DNA of 64,000 nt from Micromonospora sp. WMMD1128 (GTDB lineage: Bacteria > Actinomycetota > Actinomycetes > Mycobacteriales > Micromonosporaceae): NCBI RefSeq assembly GCF_027497235.1, contig NZ_CP114902.1, forward strand, positions 6,598,001 through 6,662,000, written 5' to 3'. Positions 1-6,597 of the stretch are shown in pieces. Each line of letters opens with the position of its first letter. The stretch's first letter is position 1. Both the position numbers and the translations under genes were made by a program. The notes under the pieces were generated by a model. That model did no database searches. It worked only from the letters and a program-made list of their open reading frames with translations, and was not told where the DNA came from.

Positions 1-935
1 CTGCACGACGGCGTCACCGACAACCACGGGTAGGTCGTCACCAACTCCTCCAGGCCGGGCAGCCCGTACAGCTCGTCCGGACGGCGGGCGCCGTAGAAGA
101 CGTGCACCCAGCGGGTCCGGTTGACCCGGGTCAACTCCTCCACGAGTGCCTTGACCGGGGCCAGCCCGACCCCACCCGCCACGCACAGGATGTCGCGGGT
201 GGAGTCCGGGTCAAGTGTCATCGAACCCATCGGCGCGGCCAGCCGCAGCAGGTCACCCGGCCTGGTCCGGCGGACCAACGCGCCGGACACCCAACCGGCG
301 CCCCCGGCCGGCGTGCGGACGTGGAACTCCAGCACGTTCTCCTCGTTCGGGGCGTTCGCCACCGAGTACGTCCGCCACGTCTGGGGGAGGTGCCGCGGCA
401 CCTCCACGCTCACGTACTGGCCGGCCTGCCAGGGCAGCGGATCCTGGAGCGCCCGCACGGTCAACACCGCCGTGTCCGGGCCGAGCCGTTCGTGGGTCAG
501 CACCTCGGCGTGCCAGAACGGCGGGTTGCCGTCGGCCTCCGCGCCGGCGAGCATCCGTGCGCTGATGCTCGCGTACGCCTCTCGCCACGCCTGGTCGTAC
601 TCCAGGCTCCAGCGGTCCCCGGCGACCGTCCGCAACCCGTCCAGCAGGGCGATGCCGAGCGTCCCGTAGTGCTCGGCCGACACGTGGTACTTCCGGTGGT
701 CGCGGCCCAACGCGCGCAGGTACTCGTCGAACGTCTCCGGATCGTCCACCGTCTGTGCGGCCGTCACGATCGCCTCCAGCAGCCGGTCTCGCTGCCCGCT
801 CATCTGCACCGGGAAGAGCTTGCGCAGCTCCGGGTCGAGCAGGAACAGCCGGGCGTAGAAGTGGCCGGCGAGCCGCTCCCCGTGCTCCTCGACCAGGGCC
901 CAGCTCTCCTTCAGCAGCCGCGCGACGTTCTCCAC
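1..935 (-). CDS. hmp: Flavohemoglobin (NO dioxygenase type), 3' end cut by window
   Basis: Predicted flavohemoglobin: the globin domain binds heme and O2 and the reductase domain passes electrons from NAD(P)H via FAD, oxidising NO to nitrate in the cytoplasm. Residues 1-135 are a globin with the proximal-histidine stretch KYHVSAEHY. Residues about 150-250 are an FAD-binding barrel with RTYSVAN. The NAD-binding domain with CVAGGVGLAP follows and runs off the left edge (311 codons seen). I place the start at GTG 935, nine bases after AAGGAG; an in-frame GTG at 986 would put the start inside an operator palindrome. The divergent neighbour is a membrane protease. Two palindromes upstream suggest repression, perhaps by an NO-sensing regulator (inference). 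Confidence 0.85.
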   Translation of the reverse strand, partial: MENVARLLKESWALVEEHGERLAGHFYARLFLLDPELRKLFPVQMSGQRDRLLEAIVTAAQTVDDPETFDEYLRALGRDHRKYHVSAEHYGTLGIALLDGLRTVAGDRWSLEYDQAWREAYASISARMLAGAEADGNPPFWHAEVLTHERLGPDTAVLTVRALQDPLPWQAGQYVSVEVPRHLPQTWRTYSVANAPNEENVLEFHVRTPAGGAGWVSGALVRRTRPGDLLRLAAPMGSMTLDPDSTRDILCVAGGVGLAPVKALVEELTRVNRTRWVHVFYGARRPDELYGLPGLEELVTTYPWLSVTPSC

Positions 936-971
936 AGGGGCACGCTCCTTCTCCGGGCGGCAGATCGGCCC

Positions 972-1023
972 GGACAGAATGTCCACGGAGCGTGTCCGCC
1001 GGTCGCACAGAATGTGCGACCGG
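972..1023. promoter_or_regulatory. Two related palindromic operators upstream of hmp
   Basis: GGACA-GAA-TGTCC (972-984) and CCGGTCGCACA-GAA-TGTGCGACCGG (999-1023) are perfect inverted repeats sharing the core CACAGAATGTG/GACAGAATGTC. Their centres lie 33 bp apart, about three helical turns, in the space between the divergent hmp and CAAX protease genes. This is the layout of a cooperative repressor site. NsrR or another NO/redox regulator is a guess from the target gene; the core was not matched to a known consensus. Confidence 0.6.
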
Positions 1024-1056
1024 CTCACCTGACCGTCGAAGTGGTTTCATGGTCCG

Positions 1057-1830
1057 GTGACTGTCGACGAGTTGGCCCGCCCGGTCTCCCGCCGGGTGCT
1101 GGGCACCGAGACGCTGCTCGTGCTCGGTCTCTCCCTGGGCCAGTCGGCCGTGTACGCCCTGGTCTCGCTGATCGCGAAGCTCACCGCGTCGGGCGGGCTG
1201 TCGAAGCAGACCGCCGCGCTCAACACGTCCGCCTCGGCCCGGCCGTATCTCGACCTCACCTATCAACTGCTCGGGATCGCCTTCGCGCTGCTGCCGGTGC
1301 TGCTCGCCGTACACCTGCTGGCGCGTGACCCCGGCGACCCGGCGCGGACCCTCGGCGTCGACCTCGGCCGGCCCGGCTCCGACCTGGTCCGGGGCGCCGG
1401 CCTGGCCGCGCTCATCGGCCTGCCCGGGCTGGGGCTGGTCTGGGTGGCGGCCCAGCTCGGCGCCAACGCCACGCTTGTGCCGGCCGCGCTGCCGCACCTG
1501 TGGTGGGCGGTGCCGGTGCTGATCCTCGCCGCCGTGCAGAACGCCGTGTTGGAGGAGGTGATCGTGGTCGGCTACCTGGTCACCCGGCTGCGGCAGCTCA
1601 ACTGGCGGATCGGCGCGGTCCTCGCGACGAGCGCCGTGCTGCGCGGTTCGTACCACCTCTACCAGGGCTTCGGCGCGTTCGTCGGCAACGCCGTGATGGG
1701 GGTGGTCTTCGGGCTGTTCTACCTGCGTACCCGCCGGGTGGCCCCGCTGATCGTCGCGCACACGCTGCTCGACGTGGTCGCCTTCGTCGGCTACGCGCTG
1801 CTGCCGAAATCCTGGTTCGGCTGGCTCTAG
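1057..1830 (+). CDS. CPBP family intramembrane metalloprotease (CAAX/Abi type)
   Basis: 257-residue integral membrane protein with about seven to eight hydrophobic segments. The family motifs are present: EE (VLEEVIVVGYL, near residue 167), a second His motif (RGSYHLYQG) and a third (HTLLDVV), which would coordinate the metal inside the membrane. CPBP proteases cleave membrane-associated substrates; in bacteria the substrate is usually unknown. Translation starts at GTG 1057. The stop codon interlocks with that of the convergent gene in a CTAG tetranucleotide. It is divergent from hmp and shares its operator region. Confidence 0.85.
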   Translation: MTVDELARPVSRRVLGTETLLVLGLSLGQSAVYALVSLIAKLTASGGLSKQTAALNTSASARPYLDLTYQLLGIAFALLPVLLAVHLLARDPGDPARTLGVDLGRPGSDLVRGAGLAALIGLPGLGLVWVAAQLGANATLVPAALPHLWWAVPVLILAAVQNAVLEEVIVVGYLVTRLRQLNWRIGAVLATSAVLRGSYHLYQGFGAFVGNAVMGVVFGLFYLRTRRVAPLIVAHTLLDVVAFVGYALLPKSWFGWL

Positions 1831-1849
1831 CCCTGGTTCGGCTGGCTCT
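1811..1849. repeat. Tandem 18-bp direct repeat at convergent gene ends
   Basis: CCTGGTTCGGCTGGCTCT occurs at 1811-1828 and again at 1832-1849 (21-bp period). The first copy encodes the last residues of the CAAX protease and, on the other strand, the last residues of the EcsC-like protein. The duplication lengthens the minus-strand protein by seven residues (a repeated SQPNQG-like tail). Confidence 0.85.
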
Positions 1850-3407
1850 GACCCGTCGACCGGTATCGGCCGACCGCCCGGCCGGCGACCCGCTCGGCCG
1901 CCGCCGTGCCGCCGGTCACGGTCGCCAGCACCGCCGCGCCCGGCAACAGCCGCGCGGCCAGCCGCAACCCGAGCCAACCGCCCGCCTGCGCGGTCACCGG
2001 CGTGGCCAGCCGCCAGGCCGCCTCGGCCACCCGGCCCCACGGCCCGTCCGCCGGCTCGCCGACCTCCCGAGCCGCCGCCAGCGCCGCCCGCGCCACACCC
2101 TCGTCCGGGTGCACTGACGTCAGCACCAGCAACTCCGCCGCCCGGTCCGGATCCGTCGGCTCGTGGCCGTAGGCGGCGGCCATGTGCAGCACCAGGTTCG
2201 CCTGCGTCCAGAGCACCACCGCCAGCTCCGCCGCCGGCGCGAACACCCCGGCCCCCGCCGCCAGCGCACCACCCGTACCGGCCATCCGGACGAACCGCCG
2301 GGTCGCCAGCCGGGCCACCCCGTCGGCGTCCGCCAGCGGATAGGCCCGCCGGACCTGCTCCACCCAGCTCCGGGCCCGCGGCCCGAGCGCGTCCACCGCG
2401 GCCAGGGCCAGCAGCTCCGGCGCGAACCCCGGGTGGTCACGCAGGCGCGGCCCCACCGCCCGCCAACCCTCCACCGGGGTACGCGCATCCGCCGCGCTCG
2501 TCAGCGCAACGCTGTCCTGCTCGGGTGTCGTGGGTGCCGGGACCGGCTCGGTGGCGACAGCCGACCCGGTTGACGTCTGCGCGTCCGGCTCGGTGGTGGT
2601 GGCTGGTTCAGTGGACGCCTGCGCGTCCGGCTCGGTGGTGACGGCTGGTCCGGTGGACGCCTCCGGGCCCGGCCCGGGGGAGACGCCGGCGGCTGCCTCG
2701 GGCTCTTGGTCGTCGCCGGCCGCCGGGTCCGGTGCAGACCGGGCAGGCGTCCGCTTGGTCGCGCGCTTCGCCGGGCTCGTCTTCGCGGCCCTGGTGGTCC
2801 GGCGGGCCCGGGCGGCCCGAGGCGCGGACCCGGCTCCCTCCGACGCGGCGTCGGGCGCACCCGGCTCCACCCCGGTCGGTGCGGCGAAGTCCGGCGAGAC
2901 GGGAGTCGTCGGGGCCGGCGCGGCCTTCCGGGCAGCCTTCCGCGCGCTCGGAGCGGCCTTCTTCTCGGCGGGAGCGCGGACCACCCGCTTCGGGGCCGCC
3001 TCGTCGGCGGCCGGGGCGCGGACCACCCGCTTCGGGGTTACCTCGTCGGCGGACGCGGGTGGCTGGGTCGTTCCTGACGCGTCGGCAGGCGTGCTGGAAC
3101 CGGACCCGGACGGCTCCGCAGGCGGTGCGCCGGGCGGCGTACCCGGATCGGTGGTGGACGTCTCCGCGGCCGGACGCGGGCGCGGAGCCGGCGGTCCGTC
3201 GAGGGCCGGCGCGTCATCCGGGGGCGGCGCGGGCGGCTGGAAGAGCACGGTCGGCGCGGCCCGGCGGGCCCGCTTCCGTGGCGGAACGTCGCCCGTCGCG
3301 TCGGTCGGCGTCGGCTCGGGCGCGGGCGGCGGGCTGAAGGTCGGTCGGGGGGAGCGGCTCCGCCGGGCCTTGGCGGCGGGGGGATCGCTCGGCGGCTGCT
3401 CCTGCAT
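1827..3407 (-). CDS. EcsC-like protein with long Ala/Pro/Thr-rich N-terminal tail
   Basis: 526 residues from ATG 3407 (start MQEQPPSD). Residues 1 to about 310 are low complexity, rich in Ala, Pro, Thr, Arg and Lys, with KRVVRAPA and KAARKAAPA stretches that resemble the basic tails of actinobacterial nucleoid proteins, and two sets of 14-residue repeats. The C-terminal ~200 residues are a helical, partly hydrophobic domain resembling the EcsC family (TGGALAAGAGVFAPAAELAV). Function is unknown; membrane association is likely from the hydrophobic segments. The gene is convergent with the CAAX protease, sharing the CTAG stop overlap, and divergent from the tRNA genes. Confidence 0.65.
   Translation of the reverse strand: MQEQPPSDPPAAKARRSRSPRPTFSPPPAPEPTPTDATGDVPPRKRARRAAPTVLFQPPAPPPDDAPALDGPPAPRPRPAAETSTTDPGTPPGAPPAEPSGSGSSTPADASGTTQPPASADEVTPKRVVRAPAADEAAPKRVVRAPAEKKAAPSARKAARKAAPAPTTPVSPDFAAPTGVEPGAPDAASEGAGSAPRAARARRTTRAAKTSPAKRATKRTPARSAPDPAAGDDQEPEAAAGVSPGPGPEASTGPAVTTEPDAQASTEPATTTEPDAQTSTGSAVATEPVPAPTTPEQDSVALTSAADARTPVEGWRAVGPRLRDHPGFAPELLALAAVDALGPRARSWVEQVRRAYPLADADGVARLATRRFVRMAGTGGALAAGAGVFAPAAELAVVLWTQANLVLHMAAAYGHEPTDPDRAAELLVLTSVHPDEGVARAALAAAREVGEPADGPWGRVAEAAWRLATPVTAQAGGWLGLRLAARLLPGAAVLATVTGGTAAAERVAGRAVGRYRSTGQSQPNQG
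2545..2670. repeat. Three tandem 42-bp units in EcsC-like gene
   Basis: Units start at 2545, 2587 and 2629, each beginning GGCTCGGTGG. They encode 14-residue repeats of the type TEPDAQ-STEPAT on the minus strand. The exact in-frame period indicates slippage or unequal crossover within the coding region. Confidence 0.8.
2974..3057. repeat. Two tandem 42-bp units encoding KRVVRAPA repeats
   Basis: Units at 2974-3015 and 3016-3057 begin GCGCGGACCACCCGCTTCGG. They encode PKRVVRAPAADEAA-type 14-residue repeats in the basic tail of the EcsC-like protein, the same period as the acidic repeats at 2545-2670. Confidence 0.75.
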
Positions 3408-3484
3408 ATCGATGGAGCGTAGTCGCGGACGTGACCTGGCACACGGTGAAAACACGGCGGCCCGGCGGGGCTCCGATAGTCGCT

Positions 3485-3514
3485 TTGCTCCCGGCGGGGG
3501 CGGACCTGTATCCT
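3485..3514 (+). promoter_or_regulatory. Candidate promoter of tRNA-Ser
   Basis: TTGCTC (3485-3490) and TATCCT (3509-3514) with an 18-bp spacer lie 27 bp before the tRNA-Ser gene. The fit to the vegetative consensus is moderate. Confidence 0.4.
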
Positions 3515-3541
3515 CGGGCGCGGTGGCCTTCGGGGCACCAG

Positions 3542-3632
3542 GGAGACTTCGCCTAGTCTGGTCTATGGCGCCGCACTGCTAATGCGGTTGGGGTCTTAAA
3601 GCCCCTCCCGGGTTCGAATCCCGGAGTCTCCG
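3542..3632 (+). tRNA. tRNA-Ser (GCU anticodon)
   Basis: A 91-nt cloverleaf with the long variable arm of a serine tRNA. The acceptor stem GGAGACT (3542-3548) pairs with AGTCTCC (3625-3631). The anticodon loop contains GCT in CTGCTAA, and the T arm contains GGTTCGAATCC. No CCA is encoded. Confidence 0.95.
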
Positions 3633-3668
3633 CGCAAAAGCCGGGTGTGTAGACTGGCCGAGCACTGA

Positions 3669-3741
3669 GCGCCCGTAGCTCAATGGATAGAGCATCTGAC
3701 TACGGATCAGAAGGTTAGGGGTTCGAGTCCCTTCGGGCGCA
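3669..3741 (+). tRNA. tRNA-Arg (ACG anticodon), island attachment gene
   Basis: A 73-nt cloverleaf: acceptor GCGCCCG (3669-3675) with CGGGCGC (3734-3740), anticodon stem TCTGA/TCAGA around loop CTACGGA (anticodon ACG), T loop GTTCGAGTC. The part from the anticodon stem to the 3' end is repeated exactly at 18031, so this gene is the integration target of the island that follows. The gene remains intact. Confidence 0.95.
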
Positions 3742-3755
3742 CAAGATCATGAGGG
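3698..3755 (+). repeat. Left attachment repeat (attL-like, 58 bp)
   Basis: Exact copy of 18031-18088. It runs from the anticodon stem of tRNA-Arg(ACG) through its 3' end and 14 bases beyond. This is the usual core used by tyrosine integrases that target tRNA genes. Both copies are followed by similar but diverged hairpins. Confidence 0.85.
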
Positions 3756-3795
3756 GTCTGAACTGCCATAACGGCAGTCAGGTCCCTCATTGCAT
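3756..3795 (+). terminator. Hairpin after tRNA-Arg
   Basis: CTGA(3758-3761)/TCAG(3778-3781) and CTGCC(3763-3767)/GGCAG(3773-3777) form an interrupted stem ending in a short T-containing tail. It resembles the hairpin at 18090-18117 in position and loop (TAACGGC). Confidence 0.6.
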
Positions 3796-4002
3796 CTGTC
3801 CCTCCCCCCGCACCGGTTGACCCTCGACGACGTCCCGATCGACGTCGCGGACACCTTGCCGCTGGACAGCCAGACCCGGGCGTTCGTCGCGGCCGTCCGC
3901 GGCGACAACGTCCTGTCGAAGGCCATCGATCTGGCACTTGCGGTGCGGGTGGCCGAGGTGCTCACCACCCTCGGCGCGACCCTGGCGATCGCACACGTCT
4001 GA
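3790..4002 (+). pseudogene. Possible C-terminal remnant of a Gfo/Idh/MocA oxidoreductase
   Basis: An open frame of 70 codons with normal high-GC codon use but no ribosome site. It begins inside the terminator tail of tRNA-Arg. The product (TRAFVAAVRGD, then an Ala/Leu-rich helix) resembles the C-terminal end of Gfo/Idh/MocA sugar oxidoreductases. I read it as the 3' end of a gene cut off at the island junction. It could also be a small unrelated protein; the family call is weak. Confidence 0.35.
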
Positions 4003-4092
4003 TCCGTCACGGTCGCCCGCCGCCGGTGGCCGGCGGGCCCACCACCGTGGCCTCAGGCCCTCGCCGATGCCGCCGCTCCCGCGATTGTCTCA

Positions 4093-4125
4093 TTACGGTA
4101 ACGGCCATCAACACGTATTGCGCAA
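4093..4125 (+). promoter_or_regulatory. Candidate LacI-family operators before the island operon
   Basis: TTACGGTAA (4093-4101) and TTGCGCAA (4118-4125) are palindromes with the central CG typical of LacI-family sites. Their centres are 25 bp apart and both lie within 100 bp of the regulator gene that opens the operon. Autoregulation is inferred. Confidence 0.45.
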
Positions 4126-4190
4126 CCATATTTGCTAGTCACATCCTGGCAACCTCGCTGAAATGCAACTCGTGTTGACGGAGGTTGATC

Positions 4191-5258
4191 GTGACGGTAA
4201 GGCGAGCTGATGTCGCCAAGCTGGCGGGAACGTCCCCCGCTGTCGTCAGCTATGTCCTCAACGGAGGACCCCGCTCGGTCGCCCCGCACACCCGCGCCAA
4301 GGTGCTGGCCGCCGTCGAGCAGCTCGGCTACCGGCCCAACGGCATCGCCCGGTCGCTGCGCATGAACCGCACCATGACCCTCGGGCTGGTGGTGCCCGAC
4401 AACGCCAACCCGTTCTTCGCCCAGCTCGCCCGCGCCATCGAGGAAGAGGCGTTCGCCCGCGGCTACACGCTGCTGATCGGCAACGCCGCCGAGGACGACC
4501 ACCGTCAGACCACCTACGTGCGTACCTTCCTGGCCCGCCAGGTCGACGGCGTGTTCCTCGTCCCGGCACACGGGCCGGTGGGCTGCCTGCCGGAGCTGGA
4601 GCGCTCGCGGGTGCCGTGGGTGTCGCTGGACCGGCAGGTCGCCGGCGCCACGGCGCCCGCGGTGCTTGTCGACAACCGGGGCGGGGCGCGCGCCGCGACC
4701 GAGCACCTGCTCGCCCACGGCCGCACCCGGATCGCGTGCATCGCCGGACCCCGCGACGTCATGCCGGCCACCGACCGGGTGGCGGGTTGGCGCGACGCGT
4801 TGGCGCAGGCCGGCGTGCGGCCCGCCGAGATGCTTGCCTGGCACGCGCCGTTCGGCCGGCGGGCCGGCTACGAGTCGACCCGGGCGATCCTCGCCGACCC
4901 CCGCAACCGTCCGGACGCGATCTTCGCGGCCAGCGACCAGCAGGCGATCGGCGCGCTGCGGGCCATTGCCGAGCTCGGGCTGAGGTGTCCGGACGACGTG
5001 GCGCTGGCGTCGTTCGACGGTATCGCGCCGGGAGCGTTCGCCACCCCGGGGCTGACCACCATGGTGCAGCCGTTCGCGCAGTTGGGACGGGCTGCCATGG
5101 ACCACCTGCTCGGGCAGCTCGGCGGCGCCGAGCAGCAGCCGCAGGTGCTGCCGGTGGAGTTGCTCGCCCGCGGTTCCTGCGGATGCGACGACCCGCCCGG
5201 TGGCGGCCACGCGAGCGCGCGGGCCGGCAGGGAAGAAAACGTGGGGAGCCGGCAATGA
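4191..5258 (+). CDS. LacI family transcriptional regulator
   Basis: 355-residue repressor expected to control the operon it heads. The N-terminal helix-turn-helix (ADVAKLAGTSPAVVSYVLNG) is followed by a hinge (YRPNGIARSLR) and a periplasmic-binding-protein-like sugar domain (residues 60-330, TLGLVVPDNANPFF through ALASFDGI). The C-terminus is extended and carries a GSCGC motif. GTG 4191 is six bases after GGAGG; the earlier in-frame TTG 4185 abuts the ribosome site and is less likely. Its stop overlaps the ribokinase start (ATGA). The inducer is probably the mono- or oligosaccharide processed by the operon. Confidence 0.88.
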   Translation: MTVRRADVAKLAGTSPAVVSYVLNGGPRSVAPHTRAKVLAAVEQLGYRPNGIARSLRMNRTMTLGLVVPDNANPFFAQLARAIEEEAFARGYTLLIGNAAEDDHRQTTYVRTFLARQVDGVFLVPAHGPVGCLPELERSRVPWVSLDRQVAGATAPAVLVDNRGGARAATEHLLAHGRTRIACIAGPRDVMPATDRVAGWRDALAQAGVRPAEMLAWHAPFGRRAGYESTRAILADPRNRPDAIFAASDQQAIGALRAIAELGLRCPDDVALASFDGIAPGAFATPGLTTMVQPFAQLGRAAMDHLLGQLGGAEQQPQVLPVELLARGSCGCDDPPGGGHASARAGREENVGSRQ

Positions 5259-6205
5259 CCAGGGTGGCGGTGGTTGGCAGCGTCAACCTCGACCTGACCG
5301 TCGCGGTGTCGCACCTGCCCGACCCGGGTGAGACGGTGCTCGGCTCGGACGTGTCGTTCCGGCCCGGTGGCAAGGGCGGCAACCAGGCCGTGGCCGCGCG
5401 GCGAATGGGCGCCGACACGGTCCTGTTCGCCGCGGTGGGCGCCGACCGGTTCGGCACCGACCTGCGGACGGCGTTGCAGGCCGAGGGACTGCCCGCGACG
5501 GGCCTCACCACGATCGACGGCGTGGCGACCGGGCTGGCCATGATCGTGGTCGAGGGTACGGGGGAGAACACGATCGTGGTCGCTCCCGGCGCGAACGAAC
5601 TGCTCGACGGGCAGCCGCTCACCGCGCAACTGCCGCCGCTGCTGGCGCCGGGCACGGTGTTGCTGCTGCAACTGGAGATCCCGATCGCGACCTGTCTGGG
5701 TGCCGCCCGCCTGGCCCGGTCCGCCGGAGCGACGGTGCTGCTGAACGCCGCACCGCTGCCCAAGGTGATGGACCCGGTGTTCGCCGAGCTGCTGACCGCG
5801 GTCGACGTGCTCGTGGTGAACGAGGGCGAGGCGTGGCACCTGAGCGGCGAGCAGGGCGACCCACCCCGGGACGACGCGGGCTGGCAGCGCCTGGCCGCCG
5901 GGCTGACCGACCTCGGACCGCAGGTGTGCGTGGTGACGCTCGGCGGCGACGGCGCGGTGCTTGCCGGTCCGGGCACGGCGCTTGCGTGCGCCGGGTTCGC
6001 GGTGCCGGTGGTGGACACCACGGGCGCGGGCGACGCGTTCTGCGGCGCGCTGGCCGTGTCGCTGGCCCAGGGCCTGGCGCTCGGCGAGGCGCTGCGGCGT
6101 AGCTGCGCGGTGGGCGCACTGGCCACGACCCGGATGGGCGCGCAGGCCGCCCTGCCGACCGTCGACGAGGTGGACGGCTTTCTGGCCCGGGACGGAAGGG
6201 CGTGA
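5255..6205 (+). CDS. rbsK: PfkB family carbohydrate kinase (ribokinase-like)
   Basis: 316 residues. Phosphorylates a sugar, most likely ribose or a related pentose, with ATP in the cytoplasm. Both PfkB signatures are seen: the N-terminal GG motif (FRPGGKGGNQAVAARRMG) and the C-terminal anion hole with catalytic Asp (VDTTGAGDAFCGALA). Overlaps lacI by four bases and the next gene by four. The adjacent RbsD-like mutarotase supports a ribose or ribose-like substrate, but a non-ribose substrate is possible because the transporter in this operon is not the Rbs type. Confidence 0.85.
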   Translation: MTRVAVVGSVNLDLTVAVSHLPDPGETVLGSDVSFRPGGKGGNQAVAARRMGADTVLFAAVGADRFGTDLRTALQAEGLPATGLTTIDGVATGLAMIVVEGTGENTIVVAPGANELLDGQPLTAQLPPLLAPGTVLLLQLEIPIATCLGAARLARSAGATVLLNAAPLPKVMDPVFAELLTAVDVLVVNEGEAWHLSGEQGDPPRDDAGWQRLAAGLTDLGPQVCVVTLGGDGAVLAGPGTALACAGFAVPVVDTTGAGDAFCGALAVSLAQGLALGEALRRSCAVGALATTRMGAQAALPTVDEVDGFLARDGRA

Positions 6206-6597
6206 GCATGCGGCGCGACGGCATCTGGCACCCGAGGTTGGCGGGACTGCTGACCGCGATGGGCCACCACGACAGCATCGTGATCGCTGACGCCGGGCTG
6301 CCGGTGCCGCGCGGCGTGGAGACGATCGACCTGGTGTGGTCGCGCGGTCAGCCCGCGCTGCTGCCGGTGCTGCGCGCGGTCTGCGCGGAGCTGCCGGTCC
6401 AGGAGGCGGTGCTCGCCCACGAGCTGAGCGATGTGGGGTTCCTGGCCGGAGTGCGCGCGGCGGTCGGCGACGTGCCGACCGGCGCGGTGGCTCACGACGA
6501 ACTCAAGGCGTTGTGCGCCGACGCCCACGCGGTCGTGCGTACCGGTGAGGCGACGCCGTACGCGAACGTGATCCTACGAGCGGGAGTGGCGTTCTGA
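6202..6597 (+). CDS. rbsD: RbsD/FucU family sugar mutarotase (D-ribose pyranase)
   Basis: 131 residues. Members interconvert pyranose and furanose or alpha and beta anomers before phosphorylation. The catalytic region GHHDSIVIADAGLPVP and the C-terminal YANVIL motif are present. The start is GTG 6202, overlapping the ribokinase stop; ATG 6208 is an alternative. Placed directly after the kinase, it would feed it the right anomer. The sequence does not separate ribose from fucose specificity. Confidence 0.8.
   Translation: MSMRRDGIWHPRLAGLLTAMGHHDSIVIADAGLPVPRGVETIDLVWSRGQPALLPVLRAVCAELPVQEAVLAHELSDVGFLAGVRAAVGDVPTGAVAHDELKALCADAHAVVRTGEATPYANVILRAGVAF

Noticed and set aside
936..986. Upstream GTG start at 986 for the flavohemoglobin
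   Set aside because: It lies within or touching the first operator palindrome and has no ribosome site, whereas GTG 935 follows AAGGAG at nine bases.
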